Shown: one piece after another, positions 48,331-58,152 of the stretch
Numbering within the stretch: the stretch's first letter is position 1
How the letters are laid out: each line of letters opens with the position of its first letter
Assembly (NCBI GenBank): GCA_030525785.1
Contig: JAUNEA010000002.1
Coordinates: forward strand, 1-64,000
Direction: 5' to 3'
From: Cardiobacteriaceae bacterium
GTDB lineage: Bacteria > Pseudomonadota > Gammaproteobacteria > Cardiobacteriales > Cardiobacteriaceae
DNA: 64,000 nucleotides
Position numbers and translations under genes: made by a program
The notes under the pieces: model-generated
What the model saw: the letters and a program-made list of their open reading frames with translations, nothing else
Told to the model about the DNA's origin: nothing
Databases searched by the model: none

Positions 48331-48942
48331 TTAGGTAGGGGGTAGGGTAGATTGGAGGCAATGGTATTTTTCATTCATCAACTTAGCCCAATCGATTAAG
48401 CCTGTTTCTTGCAAGACATCGGTCATCTGAATCATGCCATCGCGTACTTTAAAATAATCCACAAGGCATACGCTGACGAGGGTCACCATATTTAACTCAG
48501 TGCCAAAGCGCTTGAGTTGTTTGGCAAGAATGGGTATAGATCGCTGATTTCGTTCGAAAATCTGTTGATGGCGGCTGACCCACCACTCACTTTCAGGTCG
48601 GAACATTTTTTCAGGAATCATCAGTGATGTTGTGTTTTCTAAAATGCCATGAGCAAGCGCTAAATCATTTTTAAAGACAATATCTTGCTTGTGTGGTAAT
48701 AGTTTTTCAGCATGACCCAGTTCATCTAAATATTCTACAATCACGCTACTATCACACAGCCAAAGCCCTTCTTTTGTTTCTAACGCTGGCACTTTGCCTA
48801 AGGGATTGACTAAATTATGTGCCGATTGAGCATTAAAGGCATTACCCTCTACAGGTAGAAATTCGCACGCCAGTTGATGATGAGCTAAAGTTGCACGTAC
48901 TTTCCGCACATATGGGCTGGTAAGTGAACCCCAAAATTTCAT
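48331..48942 (-). CDS. Glutathione S-transferase family protein
   Basis: A 203-residue two-domain GST-fold protein. The N-terminal thioredoxin-like domain has SLTSPYVRKVRATLA (about 6-20), cis-Pro region LGKVPALET (about 49-57) and CDSSVIVEYLDELG (about 64-77); the rest is helical. It resembles YibF-like GSTs; the substrate is not known. Convergent with ansA; upstream 48943-48999 holds a palindrome copy. Confidence 0.88.
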   Translation of the reverse strand: MKFWGSLTSPYVRKVRATLAHHQLACEFLPVEGNAFNAQSAHNLVNPLGKVPALETKEGLWLCDSSVIVEYLDELGHAEKLLPHKQDIVFKNDLALAHGILENTTSLMIPEKMFRPESEWWVSRHQQIFERNQRSIPILAKQLKRFGTELNMVTLVSVCLVDYFKVRDGMIQMTDVLQETGLIDWAKLMNEKYHCLQSTLPPT

Positions 48943-48999
48943 ATAAACTCCTATTGTGGTTGAAGAATAGAATAAATCATTCCAAAGCGCTTTTTGCCA

Positions 49000-49551
49000 T
49001 TATGGGCTTTGCTGTAAAGTTTGGAAAGTAGAAGTCTGGCGAAATTGATTCAAATAGGTCAAAACCAAAGGTGCGAGATGAGGGTGGTCAAAGCGCTTTG
49101 TGATAGGGGTTTGGAAATAAGCTTCCCGAATTGGCGTGGCGCTAATCGCACCCATGCTGGGAAATTCAAGATACGGCCATTCTGGAAAAAGGCGCAGATA
49201 ATATGAGCTTTCATCTTTTTGGTGTCCCATTAGCGCGAAGGATTCTTGAGGCAGAATGAGGGTTTGAGTGATGTCTAACACCTGCTGTTTCCAAACCTCA
49301 TCATCATTGGGGCAATCACGAAGAGGAGCAAAGATGAGGCGACTCATAATCTCAGGAGATAAAGCGCTTTGAATCAGTTGTAAGCGTTCATCATAAGACC
49401 ACGGATTTTTTCGTGAAGCAGGAGCATGGCTGGAGCCAATCAAAAGCAATAAGCGCTTTGCATGTTTTAGCCCTTCTTCTACCATCAATCTATGCCCTTG
49501 ATGAAAGGGTTGGAAGCGTCCGATGTAGATAAGATTGTCGAAAGTTAGCAT
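49000..49551 (-). CDS. NadM-type nicotinamide-nucleotide adenylyltransferase
   Basis: A 183-residue nucleotidyltransferase with the HIGH-like motif GRFQPFHQGHRLMVEEGL (about 11-28) and the second ATP motif ISATPIREAY (about 142-151), as in NadM enzymes that join nicotinamide mononucleotide and ATP to make NAD. In many bacteria this domain is fused to a Nudix hydrolase (NadM-Nudix); here the protein ends after the adenylyltransferase. The gene stands alone, 24 bp from the cytochrome c5 gene. Confidence 0.85.
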   Translation of the reverse strand: MLTFDNLIYIGRFQPFHQGHRLMVEEGLKHAKRLLLLIGSSHAPASRKNPWSYDERLQLIQSALSPEIMSRLIFAPLRDCPNDDEVWKQQVLDITQTLILPQESFALMGHQKDESSYYLRLFPEWPYLEFPSMGAISATPIREAYFQTPITKRFDHPHLAPLVLTYLNQFRQTSTFQTLQQSP

Positions 49552-49575
49552 GCAAAGCGCTTTGAGTTAGAGAAT

Positions 49576-50115
49576 TTATGGAGTTACACCTGATTGTTCA
49601 ATCATATATTGAACAACGTGAGCGAACTCTTCATCACTCACACTCGCGCCACCACGTGCAGGCATAGCATTGATACCGTTAAGACCATTTTTAACTGCCG
49701 CTGCAAAACCGCCTGATTGTGCTAAACGAGCTTTCCATGCATCGCCATCACCAAATTTAATTGCTCCCAAAACGCCAGCGCCATGACAAGTAGTGCAAGT
49801 GTTGTTGTAAACGCTTTCAGCAGCTGAGAGTTGTTCGGCAGTTAAAGCAGGAGGATTCTCAGGGGTGTAATCGGTAGAAACAGGAGCAGCTGGAGCAGGA
49901 GCAGGGGCTGCAACGATAGGCTTCGCATTAGGGTCAGTGTTGATAACGACAGCGCCCACACGAGCTAAATTTTGCGCTTGTTGGTCAGCGCTCAATTTTT
50001 GGGGTTGTAAAGTGCCAGCCACAAAAAAGGGTACAGCCAGAAAGCCTAACAACACAATGCCTAGTCCAGAAATGGTGATTTTGGTTGATTTATCAAGTTG
50101 TTGAAAGATTGCCAT
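49576..50115 (-). CDS. Membrane-anchored cytochrome c5
   Basis: A 179-residue c-type cytochrome. An N-terminal membrane anchor (about 13-34, ITISGLGIVLLGFLAVPFFV), an Ala/Pro-rich linker (about 65-85) and one haem domain with CTTCH (about 106-110) and axial Met in NAMPARGG (about 149-156). Cytochrome c5 proteins carry electrons to terminal oxidases or, in Neisseria, to the nitrite reductase AniA. Monocistronic in appearance, with 102 bp to ubiK. Confidence 0.92.
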   Translation of the reverse strand: MAIFQQLDKSTKITISGLGIVLLGFLAVPFFVAGTLQPQKLSADQQAQNLARVGAVVINTDPNAKPIVAAPAPAPAAPVSTDYTPENPPALTAEQLSAAESVYNNTCTTCHGAGVLGAIKFGDGDAWKARLAQSGGFAAAVKNGLNGINAMPARGGASVSDEEFAHVVQYMIEQSGVTP

Positions 50116-50217
50116 GATGAGGTCTCGATTTGTTATGGTTGAAATGAATGGATTTCCAACAGGAAAAACTCAGGGGGAATTATCGATAATTTGCCCCAGC
50201 CAAGCAAGGGTAAAGCT

Positions 50218-50466
50218 TTAGCTTTGAGATAAAGCGCTTTGTTTTGCTAATTCAGCTTCTAAAGCTTCAATACGTTTTAGGGCTTCTTCAAGGAGGGCTT
50301 GTTGGGTGGCGTATTGTTCGCGGCTGACAAAATCCTGCGAGAGAAAGTTTTTTTGAAACAGGCGCTGGGCTTGTTGCTTGGCATCGTGCGCTAGTGGGCG
50401 CAAGGCACTGGGGGTATGTTGTTCGAGTTGGTCACGTAAAAAATCAAACGGATTACGGCTTAACAT
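50218..50466 (-). CDS. ubiK: Ubiquinone biosynthesis accessory factor UbiK
   Basis: An 82-residue BMFP/YqiC family protein: RNPFDFLRDQLEQHTPSAL, a middle KNFLSQDFVSREQYATQQALLE and a C-terminal coiled coil (ALKRIEALEAELAKQ). UbiK binds UbiJ and helps assemble the soluble ubiquinone-synthesis complex. Start at the ATG at 50466; four codons upstream are less supported. Confidence 0.9.
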   Translation of the reverse strand: MLSRNPFDFLRDQLEQHTPSALRPLAHDAKQQAQRLFQKNFLSQDFVSREQYATQQALLEEALKRIEALEAELAKQSALSQS

Positions 50467-50551
50467 GGGTATTCCCAATAGTGATAAATGAAGGCAATAT
50501 CATAGCACAAAGCGCTTTGGGGCAGGAGGAAAGCGCTTTGATGCGTTGGCT

Positions 50552-53389
50552 TTAAAGCTTGTTGGCAGATTGGAGCATAGGTTTAAGGAAGCGAGCCGTG
50601 TGGCTGCTGGGGTGTTGGGCAACCACTTCAGGGCTACCTTCTGCCACAATTTCTCCACCACCTTTCCCACCTTCAGGCCCTAAATCAACAATCCAGTCAG
50701 CCGTTTTAATCACATCAAGATTATGCTCAATAACCACCACACTATTGCCATTTTCGCGCAAACGATGCAAGACGCCCAAAAGCTGTTTAACATCATGGAA
50801 ATGTAACCCTGTGGTGGGTTCGTCCAAAATATAGAGCGTGCGACCTGTATCGCGTTTGGCAAGTTCTTTGGCGAGTTTGACACGCTGAGCTTCGCCACCA
50901 GAGAGCGTCAAAGCGCTTTGTCCAAGCGTGAGATAATCCAAGCCAACTTCCTTTAGCGTTTGCAGTTTGCGTTTGATGGCGGGAATGGCATCGAAAAAGT
51001 TGAGTGCTTCCTCAACCGTCATGCTTAAAACATCGTGGATATTTTTTTGGTTATAGAGAATGTCTAGCGTATCGCGGTTGTATCGTTTGCCGTGACATTG
51101 GTCACAATGAACATAAATATCAGGCAAAAAGTGCATTTCTACTTTAATCACGCCATCGCCTTGACACGCCTCACAGCGACCGCCTTTCACATTAAACGAG
51201 AAACGCCCTGCGCTGTAACCACGAGCGCGAGCCTCTTGAGTACCAGCAAAGAGGGTGCGAATATCGGTGAACAGTTGGGTGTAGGTGGCGGGGTTGGAAC
51301 GAGGCGTTCGTCCGATGGGGCTTTGGTCAATGATGATGATTTTGTCCAGATGCTCTAAGCCACGCAGTTGTTCATAGGGTGCTGGGGTGATGTGGTTGTT
51401 GTTAAGCGCTTTGGAGACGGCGTTGGCGAGGGTTTCATTAATCAGCGTGCTTTTGCCACTGCCTGAGACACCTGTGATGCAGGTGAATAAACCTAAGGGA
51501 ATGGAGAGGTTAACGTTTTTCAAATTATGCCCACTCGCGCCTTCAAGTTTGAGCCAGCGGTCGGTAGGTTGCTGTCGTTTACTTGGAACCGTAATGGCTT
51601 CACGCCCTGAGAGATATTTTCCTGTGATGGAGTCTGGGTGTTTGGAAACTTCTTGAGGGCTGCCTTGTGCAATCACACGCCCACCATGAATTCCAGCGCC
51701 TAAGCCCATGTCTACAAGATAATCGGCTGCTCGAATAGCATCTTCATCATGCTCAACCACGATGATGGTATTGCCCAAATCGCGCAGTTTTAACAAAGCG
51801 CTTAGGAGGCGTTCATTATCACGCTGATGCAAACCAATAGAGGGTTCATCGAGCACATACATAACGCCGACCAATCCTGCTCCAATTTGGCTGGCAAGGC
51901 GAATGCGTTGAGCTTCACCGCCTGAAAGTGTGGCGGCGCTACGTTCTAGCGTGAGATAGTCTAGCCCTACGCCGAGCAGAAAATGTAAACGTTCTTGGAT
52001 TTCTTTCACGATTTTCTCTGCAATTTGAGCCTTGTTGCCTTCCAAGCAAAGCGCTTTGATCCAAGCATAGGCATCAACAATAGAGAGTTGGTTGAAGGTT
52101 GGCAAGTTCATATCACCTATCCACACATGGCGAGCGGCGGTATTCAAACGACTGCCAGCGCAACTATGGCAGGCTTGCTGGCTCACATACATCGCCATTT
52201 CTTCTCGCACGGCGAGATTGTCAGCATCACGATAGCGGCGGTTCATATTAGGAATAATGCCTTCATAGCTTGCCTCACGCATACTCACTTTGCCACGTCC
52301 GCCAATACTGGGTAGAGGGATTTTCTCTTTGCCCGACCCGTAAAGCAAAAGCGCTTTGATGGATTGGGGCAGTTGTTCAAAGGGGGTTTCTTCCACATCA
52401 AAGCCATAATGCTTTCCCAAAGCCTGCATTTGTGGGTAGAAAAATGGTGTGTTCTTCCCCCAGCCACGAATCGCACCGCCTGCAATGCTGAGATAAGGTT
52501 GTACGACTTTCTCAGGGTCAATCAATTCATGAACCCCCAAACCATCGCATTCAGGACACGCGCCGTGAGGATTGTTGAAAGAAAACAGGCGAGGCTCTAG
52601 CTCGGTTAAGGTGTAATCGCATAGAGGACAGGCATATTGGGCGGAGAAGAGTTGTTGTTCTTTGGGATTGTCCATATTGAGCAATAGCACGAATTTGGGA
52701 TTCTGCTCCAAAGCGCTTTCAATCGAGGCAGTCAGACGTTCGCGTAGTTCATCGCGCACAGAAAAACGATCAACCACCACGCCTAAATCATGATTTTTCT
52801 TTGCATCAATCGGTGGCATATCTTCAATATCATGCACTTCGCCATCAAGCCAAATGCGAACAAAGCCTTGTTGTGCCATGCTTTGTAACCATTTTTGATG
52901 CTCACCTTTTCTTCCCATGACATAAGGCGAAATCAAATACCAGCGAGAGCCTTCGGGGAAATTCATGATGTTATCGGCGATTTGGCTGGGGGTTTGGGCA
53001 TCGAGTGCGACACGGTGTGTAGGGCAGTGTGCGGTGCCAACGCGTGCGAACAGGAGGCGGAGATAATCGTGAATTTCGGTTGTGGTGCCAACAGTAGAGC
53101 GAGGGTTGTGGTTGGTTGACTTTTGTTCAATAGAAATGGCGGGTGATAAACCTTCGATATGGTCAACATCAGGCTTTTCCATCATAGAGAGAAATTGTCG
53201 CGCATAAGCTGAAAGAGATTCTACATAGCGGCGCTGACCTTCTGCATAAATGGTGTCAAAGGCAAGAGAGGATTTGCCAGAGCCTGATAAGCCTGTGATG
53301 ACGATGAATTTATCGCGTGGTAAATCGAGGTCGATGTTTTTGAGGTTGTGGGTACGCGCACCGCGTAAAGAGATAGTGGTTTGGCTCAT
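50552..53389 (-). CDS. uvrA: Excinuclease ABC subunit A
   Basis: A 945-residue DNA damage-recognition ATPase of nucleotide excision repair. Two ABC modules: Walker [17 protein letters not shown] (about 30-45) and [16 protein letters not shown] (about 640-655), signatures [12 protein letters not shown] and [12 protein letters not shown]. Zinc fingers CPLCDYTL...CPECDG and CEACQGDGV...CDQCHG. The start at 53389 matches the usual [17 protein letters not shown] beginning. Two palindrome copies follow the stop (50508-50540). Confidence 0.98.
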   Translation of the reverse strand: MSQTTISLRGARTHNLKNIDLDLPRDKFIVITGLSGSGKSSLAFDTIYAEGQRRYVESLSAYARQFLSMMEKPDVDHIEGLSPAISIEQKSTNHNPRSTVGTTTEIHDYLRLLFARVGTAHCPTHRVALDAQTPSQIADNIMNFPEGSRWYLISPYVMGRKGEHQKWLQSMAQQGFVRIWLDGEVHDIEDMPPIDAKKNHDLGVVVDRFSVRDELRERLTASIESALEQNPKFVLLLNMDNPKEQQLFSAQYACPLCDYTLTELEPRLFSFNNPHGACPECDGLGVHELIDPEKVVQPYLSIAGGAIRGWGKNTPFFYPQMQALGKHYGFDVEETPFEQLPQSIKALLLYGSGKEKIPLPSIGGRGKVSMREASYEGIIPNMNRRYRDADNLAVREEMAMYVSQQACHSCAGSRLNTAARHVWIGDMNLPTFNQLSIVDAYAWIKALCLEGNKAQIAEKIVKEIQERLHFLLGVGLDYLTLERSAATLSGGEAQRIRLASQIGAGLVGVMYVLDEPSIGLHQRDNERLLSALLKLRDLGNTIIVVEHDEDAIRAADYLVDMGLGAGIHGGRVIAQGSPQEVSKHPDSITGKYLSGREAITVPSKRQQPTDRWLKLEGASGHNLKNVNLSIPLGLFTCITGVSGSGKSTLINETLANAVSKALNNNHITPAPYEQLRGLEHLDKIIIIDQSPIGRTPRSNPATYTQLFTDIRTLFAGTQEARARGYSAGRFSFNVKGGRCEACQGDGVIKVEMHFLPDIYVHCDQCHGKRYNRDTLDILYNQKNIHDVLSMTVEEALNFFDAIPAIKRKLQTLKEVGLDYLTLGQSALTLSGGEAQRVKLAKELAKRDTGRTLYILDEPTTGLHFHDVKQLLGVLHRLRENGNSVVVIEHNLDVIKTADWIVDLGPEGGKGGGEIVAEGSPEVVAQHPSSHTARFLKPMLQSANKL

Positions 53390-53404
53390 GATGGATTCTC
53401 GGAC

Positions 53405-53434
53405 TAAAAAAGCGCTTTGAGGCAAAGCGCTTTG
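53405..53434 (-). terminator. Palindrome-pair terminator after DNR-like gene
   Basis: On the minus strand two copies (53434-53423 then 53419-53409) form an 11-bp stem around loop CCT, followed by TTTTTT. It begins just after the regulator stop and isolates uvrA. Confidence 0.8.
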
Positions 53435-53439
53435 GAGGA

Positions 53440-54111
53440 TTAGATAGCTTCACCATTCCAGTTTAACAAATGAATGGAAGAACCTTGCCATGTGAAATAG
53501 CCATCAAGTTCGAGTTGCTTGAGTAGGCGAGATAAAGTTTCGGGGCGAATGGCGAGATATTCAGCAATTTGCTTCTTGCTCATGGAAAGAGGGTAGGCGC
53601 GATGTTTTTGTGGGGCAGGAGGAAGTAGGAGGGTTAGGTAGTTGAGTAGGCGTGTTCTTGCGTCAAAAACACTCAACATTTCAACTTGCTGACTTAGAGT
53701 GTGAACATGAGAAGAGAGGCTTCCCATGATGGTTAAGCATAAAGGCGGGTGGCTTAGGAGTAGCTCAGCAAAGCGCTTTGAGTTGATGGCGAGGAGCTTG
53801 GTGGTTTCCAGAGCCATTGCATTGGCTGGGTAGGTGTCGCGTTGTAAAAACATCAAGGCTTCGGCAAAAGTTTGTGGTGGGTGGAAGGTTTTGATGGTTT
53901 TTTCTTTACCATCAGGCGTGGAGAAAAATAGCCGTACGCTGCCTTCTAACACCACATAAAAGGCTTGAACTGTTTCGTTTTTGGCAAAAATCAAATTGCC
54001 TGCTTGATAATCGCGAACTTTGCTGTATCGCATAATCTCTTGTTTTTGTTCTTTATCAAGAGGTGAGAAAAGATAATGGCTTTCGAGGATTTGTTCGATG
54101 GGCAAGTTCAT
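53440..54111 (-). CDS. Crp/Fnr-family regulator, DNR-like
   Basis: A 223-residue regulator with an N-terminal cyclic-nucleotide-type sensor domain, dimer helix and a winged helix-turn-helix ([20 protein letters not shown], about 170-189). The [22 protein letters not shown] segment resembles DNR/NnrR proteins that sense NO through haem. It has a single Cys and no N-terminal Cys cluster, so it is not a 4Fe-4S FNR. A role in nitrogen-oxide respiration is inferred and fits the pseudoazurin and cytochrome c5 genes. Divergent from the response-regulator gene. Confidence 0.85.
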   Translation of the reverse strand: MNLPIEQILESHYLFSPLDKEQKQEIMRYSKVRDYQAGNLIFAKNETVQAFYVVLEGSVRLFFSTPDGKEKTIKTFHPPQTFAEALMFLQRDTYPANAMALETTKLLAINSKRFAELLLSHPPLCLTIMGSLSSHVHTLSQQVEMLSVFDARTRLLNYLTLLLPPAPQKHRAYPLSMSKKQIAEYLAIRPETLSRLLKQLELDGYFTWQGSSIHLLNWNGEAI

Positions 54112-54262
54112 GGTTGTGGTCCTTTTCTTGTTATATCTGGTGAGATATTGTGCCATTAATTATGATAGGGGTTGAAAAATTACCGTTTCTTCTAATACCC
54201 TGCTCAAGATTTGGTTTTACAATAACCAACGTTCAACAGGCACCTTTAGGTTGGAGACTAAA

Positions 54263-54952
54263 ATGCAAGTATTGATCATTGAAGATGACAAAGAAGTAGC
54301 AGCTTATATCTCGAAAGGATTGAGCGAGAGTGGCTATTTGACCGATGTTGCACACACAGGCAAACAAGGTTTGGAGATGGCGCAAAACGTTAATTACGAT
54401 ATTTTGATTGTGGATCGTATGTTGCCTGAATTAGATGGGTTATCAGTGATTGAGCGGTTACGTGCTGCCAAATCGAGTGTGCCAGTGCTGATTTTATCGG
54501 CATTAGGTGAGGTTGATGACCGTATTGAAGGTTTGGCTGCTGGTGGCGATGATTATTTGGTGAAGCCTTATGCATTTTCAGAGCTGTTGGCGCGTGTACA
54601 AGCACTAACTCGCCGCCGTCATAGCGATATTCAAGACAAAATGATGTTGCAAGTAGGCGATTTGCAATTGGATAGACTGAAGCGCCGTGTAACGCGAGGC
54701 GGTAAGAAAATCAATCTTCAGCCACGCGAATTTCGTTTGTTGGAATATTTGATGAGCCATGCAGGACAAGTGGTAACGCGCACTATGTTGTTGGAAAAAG
54801 TGTGGGAGTATCATTTTGACCCACAGACCAACGTTATTGACGTGCATATTTCTCGTTTGCGTAGCAAAATCGATAAAGATTTTGATGTAATGCTGATTCA
54901 TACGGAACGTGGCGCAGGTTATAGTTTGTATGACCCAACGGCGAGTAACTGA
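54263..54952 (+). CDS. OmpR-family response regulator
   Basis: A 229-residue regulator. The receiver domain has phosphorylated Asp in ILIVDRMLPELDG (about 47-59) and Lys in YLVKPYAFSEL; the C-terminal winged helix has INLQPREFRLLEYLMSHAG and VIDVHISRLRSKID. The ATG at 54263 follows GGAG. The kinase gene begins inside its 3' end and lrgAB follow, so one transcript probably encodes sensor, regulator and lrgAB. Signal unknown. Confidence 0.93.
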   Translation: MQVLIIEDDKEVAAYISKGLSESGYLTDVAHTGKQGLEMAQNVNYDILIVDRMLPELDGLSVIERLRAAKSSVPVLILSALGEVDDRIEGLAAGGDDYLVKPYAFSELLARVQALTRRRHSDIQDKMMLQVGDLQLDRLKRRVTRGGKKINLQPREFRLLEYLMSHAGQVVTRTMLLEKVWEYHFDPQTNVIDVHISRLRSKIDKDFDVMLIHTERGAGYSLYDPTASN

Positions 54953-56414
54953 ATTTTTACGTACCATGTTTAACTCAGTGAAGACGGCGGCTTTCGTCTC
55001 TTCACTGATGTTTACATTGGCATTTAGTATTATCACTAGCTTTGCGATGTTGCTAGTGTATAGCAGTGCTGAGCAGGAAATTACTGAGCAAATTGACTCT
55101 CGCCTGTATTCCGAAAGTAGCCATTTGCGAAGACGTTTAGAGGATAGAAAGCGCTTTGATGTTTCTGCGCCGATGGTGGGTATGATTGAGCGTGTGCCAA
55201 ATGAGTCTTCCATGAGTTACTGTTTGATGTATCCTCAGGGTTTGTATCATCAATTTCAAACCAAATGGAAAGATTTGTATCAGCAAGATAGTTTGTTTTT
55301 GAATATTGACCTCACTACTTTATGCCAGTTTAACAATAAAGATGATCAAGAAAAGCAGGCGATGCGTGTGGTGGTTCGTCCTGTAGCGCATGGCACCTAT
55401 TTTCTGATTATGGCGTACGATACCAGCGATGAGCGTGGTATTTTGAAACGCATGTTTTCGACCATTCGCTCTACTACGATTTTGCTTTTGGTGATTAGTT
55501 TTGTGGGAACGCTGTATTTAAGTAGCCATATTACGCACATCAGTGCCAATATTCGCAAAACGGCGCGAGAGATTGTTGATGGTGATTTCTCTCATCGTAT
55601 TCAAACCAATGATAATGATAGTGATGAAATGACATTGCTTGCCAAAGATTTAAATCACATGCTTGACAGAATCGAAGAGCTGGTGATGACACAAAGGCAG
55701 GTGGTTAGTAATATTGCTCATGATTTGCGTAGTCCATTGAATCGCATGAGAAATCGCATGGAAGTGGCTTTGATGGATAAAAATGTTCAATGCGCTACCT
55801 TGCGCGAGGTGATGGAGCAATCCAGTGCTGATATTGATCAATTGCTGAAAACATTTAACGCTATTTTGAATGTGGCTCAAATTGAGAGTCGCCAAAAAAC
55901 GGATTTCACAACAACCAATTTATCCATGGTTTGCCAAGATTTGGCGGAGCTTTATGATGTGGTGGAAGAAGATGACGAGGAATCTATTGTTGAGGGGGCG
56001 CATCATTTTTCCCATGATATTGAGGAGCATTTGCAGGTATTTGGCAACCGTCATTTATTGGCACAAGCTATCATCAATTTGCTGGACAATGCCGTGAAAT
56101 ATACACCTGAGGGTGGTTCTATAGCTTTGCGTGCTTATCGTAAGCAGCACAAAATTATTGTGTCTGTGGCGGATAATGGTTTAGGTATACCGCCTGATAA
56201 GTTTAAAGAAGTCTTAAAGCGCTTTGTGCGTTTGGATAGTGCGCGGAGTTCGCCTGGTAATGGCTTAGGTCTATCTTTGGTGCAAGCCATTACCAGTTTG
56301 CACGATGGTGAGATTCATTTATTTGATAACCAGCCAGGTTTACGCGTGGAGCTTCATTTTCCTGTGATGGAGCAGAAGGCTCAGGGTAAACAAAGCGCTT
56401 TGGGGTCAGTATGA
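54930..56414 (+). CDS. Sensor histidine kinase
   Basis: A 494-residue inner-membrane kinase. Two membrane segments (about 20-45 and 168-190) bound a periplasmic sensor; a HAMP domain follows, then the His in VSNIAHDLRSPLNRM (about 256-270), then the ATPase N box NLLDNAVKYTPEGG and G boxes DNGLGIP and GNGLGLSL. The ATG at 54930 overlaps the regulator gene by 23 bp; the alternative ATG at 54966 would avoid the overlap but has no ribosome-binding site. Its stop overlaps lrgA as ATGA. Confidence 0.92.
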   Translation: MTQRRVTEFLRTMFNSVKTAAFVSSLMFTLAFSIITSFAMLLVYSSAEQEITEQIDSRLYSESSHLRRRLEDRKRFDVSAPMVGMIERVPNESSMSYCLMYPQGLYHQFQTKWKDLYQQDSLFLNIDLTTLCQFNNKDDQEKQAMRVVVRPVAHGTYFLIMAYDTSDERGILKRMFSTIRSTTILLLVISFVGTLYLSSHITHISANIRKTAREIVDGDFSHRIQTNDNDSDEMTLLAKDLNHMLDRIEELVMTQRQVVSNIAHDLRSPLNRMRNRMEVALMDKNVQCATLREVMEQSSADIDQLLKTFNAILNVAQIESRQKTDFTTTNLSMVCQDLAELYDVVEEDDEESIVEGAHHFSHDIEEHLQVFGNRHLLAQAIINLLDNAVKYTPEGGSIALRAYRKQHKIIVSVADNGLGIPPDKFKEVLKRFVRLDSARSSPGNGLGLSLVQAITSLHDGEIHLFDNQPGLRVELHFPVMEQKAQGKQSALGSV

Positions 56415-56749
56415 TACGAGCATTGGGGATTGTTATAGGCTGCTGGTGGCTTGGAGAGTTATTGGTTTGGCTTTTGGATTTGGCTTTGCCTCCAAGTGTC
56501 TTGGGATTGTTGGTGTTATTTGGATTGCTCAATGCTCGTGTTGTTGATGAAATGCAAATCAAAGCGCTTTGTGATTTTTGCCTGCAACACATGATGTTGT
56601 TTTTGATTCCACCTTGTGTGGGGTTGATTCAGTATTTAGGGCTTTTAAAAATATATGGCGTGCAAGTGGTGCTAGCAACTGTATTGAGTACAAGTTTGGT
56701 GTTTATTGTTAGCGCCAAAGCTTATGAATATATACGCAAAAAAACATGA
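56411..56749 (+). CDS. lrgA: CidA/LrgA-family holin-like protein
   Basis: A 112-residue membrane protein with four hydrophobic segments and the LrgA landmarks LPPSVLGLLVLFGLL (about 26-40) and MMLFLIPPCVGLIQY (about 61-75). LrgA/CidA act as holin-like or pyruvate-transport proteins with LrgB/CidB. Its ATG overlaps the kinase stop (ATGA), and its stop overlaps lrgB, giving a coupled kinase-lrgA-lrgB chain. Confidence 0.9.
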   Translation: MIRALGIVIGCWWLGELLVWLLDLALPPSVLGLLVLFGLLNARVVDEMQIKALCDFCLQHMMLFLIPPCVGLIQYLGLLKIYGVQVVLATVLSTSLVFIVSAKAYEYIRKKT

Positions 56750-57438
56750 AAGAACTTCTATCTGCGCCAGCGACTTTACTGCTTTTGCTGCTGGGAATTT
56801 ATAGCTTGTGTCAGTATGCTCGTATGCGGACAGGCATTTTTTTGATTAACCCTGTTTTATGGGCGACCGTTTTCTTTATCGCATACCTAAGCGCTTTTGA
56901 TATTTCATACGAACAATTTAAGCCAACAGGCGATGTGGTAGCGATTTGGCTCCAGCCTGCGGTAGTTTGTTTGGCATTGCCCTTGTATCGGCAATGGGCA
57001 AAGATTCGCCAACAATGGTTGCCGATTATGGTTTCTCAGTTATTGGCGAGTGTGGTGGGTATTGTTTCAGGAGTATGGATTGCTTATGGATTGGGGGCAA
57101 GTCAGGAGGTAGCGATATCTTTGGCGAGTAAATCCGTAACCATGCCTATTGCTTTGGAGATTACGCAAGTGGTGGGAGGTATTGCTCCACTGACAGCTGC
57201 TTCTGTCATTCTTGCAGGTTTAACGGGTCAGATTCTGGGATTTTGGGTGTTGCGCCGTAGTCGAGTGAATAGCAAAATCGCAAGCGCTTTGGCTCAGGGA
57301 ACAGGTTCGCATGCTTTGGGTATTGCGGCAAGTTTGGCAATTAGTCAGAAATTTGCAGCGTATGCAACGGTGGGATTGATTTTTAATGGTTTACTGACTT
57401 CCTTTATTGCGCCATACTTGCTTAAATATATCCTTTGA
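56746..57438 (+). CDS. lrgB: CidB/LrgB-family membrane protein
   Basis: A 230-residue protein with about six membrane segments. SLASKSVTMPIALEITQVVGG (about 125-145, landmark KSVTMPIA) and the late GTGSHALGIAASLAIS are characteristic of LrgB. Partner of LrgA in control of murein hydrolase activity or pyruvate uptake in other bacteria. Last gene before the tRNA operon; no clear terminator is seen in the 34 bp to the tRNA promoter. Confidence 0.92.
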   Translation: MKELLSAPATLLLLLLGIYSLCQYARMRTGIFLINPVLWATVFFIAYLSAFDISYEQFKPTGDVVAIWLQPAVVCLALPLYRQWAKIRQQWLPIMVSQLLASVVGIVSGVWIAYGLGASQEVAISLASKSVTMPIALEITQVVGGIAPLTAASVILAGLTGQILGFWVLRRSRVNSKIASALAQGTGSHALGIAASLAISQKFAAYATVGLIFNGLLTSFIAPYLLKYIL

Positions 57439-57472
57439 ATTTAGTGAGTTAGTTTATTTTTGCACAAATAGC

Positions 57473-57500
57473 TTGCATTTATTTGAAGTTAGAATATAAT
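57473..57500 (+). promoter_or_regulatory. Promoter of initiator tRNA-rimP-nusA operon
   Basis: TTGCAT (57473-57478), 16 bp, then TATAAT (57495-57500), with GC-containing GGC after it. The tRNA starts 17 bp further on. Confidence 0.7.
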
Positions 57501-57516
57501 GGCAAACCTAATTTAT

Positions 57517-57593
<77 letters not shown>

Positions 57594-57604
57594 GATTCTT
57601 TAAG

Positions 57605-57630
57605 AAAGCGCTTTTTAGCGCTTTTTTTGT
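57605..57630 (+). terminator. Palindrome-derived terminator between tRNA and rimP
   Basis: AAAGCGCT (57605-57612), loop TTTT, AGCGCTTT (57617-57624) and a following T run make a terminator from one extended palindrome copy. It lies 12 nt after the tRNA and 29 nt before the rimP start, so it probably trims most transcripts after the tRNA, with read-through expressing rimP-nusA-infB. Confidence 0.8.
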
Positions 57631-57658
57631 TGTATCGACTTTTTGCAAGGAGCATTCA

Positions 57659-58132
57659 GTGACAAAAGAAGAACAAGTCAGTGACATTTGTCGCCCTGTG
57701 ATTGAGGGCATGGGCTTGGAATGGGTTGGGGTGGAATACCATCATGGTCGCCATGCTACCTTGCGTATTTACTTGGATAAGGAAGGGGGCATTGCTATGG
57801 ACGATGTTGTAGCCGCCACCGAACAGTTAAATCCTTTGCTTGATGTGCATGACCCTATTGGAGGTATGTATACTCTGGAAGTTTCATCACCTGGTTTAGA
57901 TAGACCTTTATTTACTCTTGAGCACTATAAGCGCTTTGTTGGCTCTTTGGTGAAAATCAATGTGCGCGTGGCGGTGAATAAACGGCGGCGCTTTGAAGGT
58001 ACTCTAATTGCTGTTGATGAAGAAACTCAGAAAATCAGCATTGAGTTTCAGGTGGGTAAAGAAAAGCTGGTTGAGCATTTGGCGCTGGATAACATTGAAA
58101 AAGGGCGTTTGGTTCCTGTGTTTGAAGATTGA
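57659..58132 (+). CDS. rimP: Ribosome maturation factor RimP
   Basis: A 157-residue 30S-assembly factor. VIEGMGLEWVGVEYH (about 13-27) begins the N-terminal domain; DVVAATEQLNPLLDVHDPIGG and YTLEVSSPGLDRPLF (about 75-89) are diagnostic. GTG start at 57659 with AAGGAG. First protein gene of the operon. Confidence 0.96.
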   Translation: MTKEEQVSDICRPVIEGMGLEWVGVEYHHGRHATLRIYLDKEGGIAMDDVVAATEQLNPLLDVHDPIGGMYTLEVSSPGLDRPLFTLEHYKRFVGSLVKINVRVAVNKRRRFEGTLIAVDEETQKISIEFQVGKEKLVEHLALDNIEKGRLVPVFED

Positions 58133-58152
58133 TAGATGATTGGGAGATAAAA

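Noticed and set aside
50508-50540. Palindrome pair after uvrA as a terminator
   Set aside because: The stem is possible but no T run follows on the minus strand.
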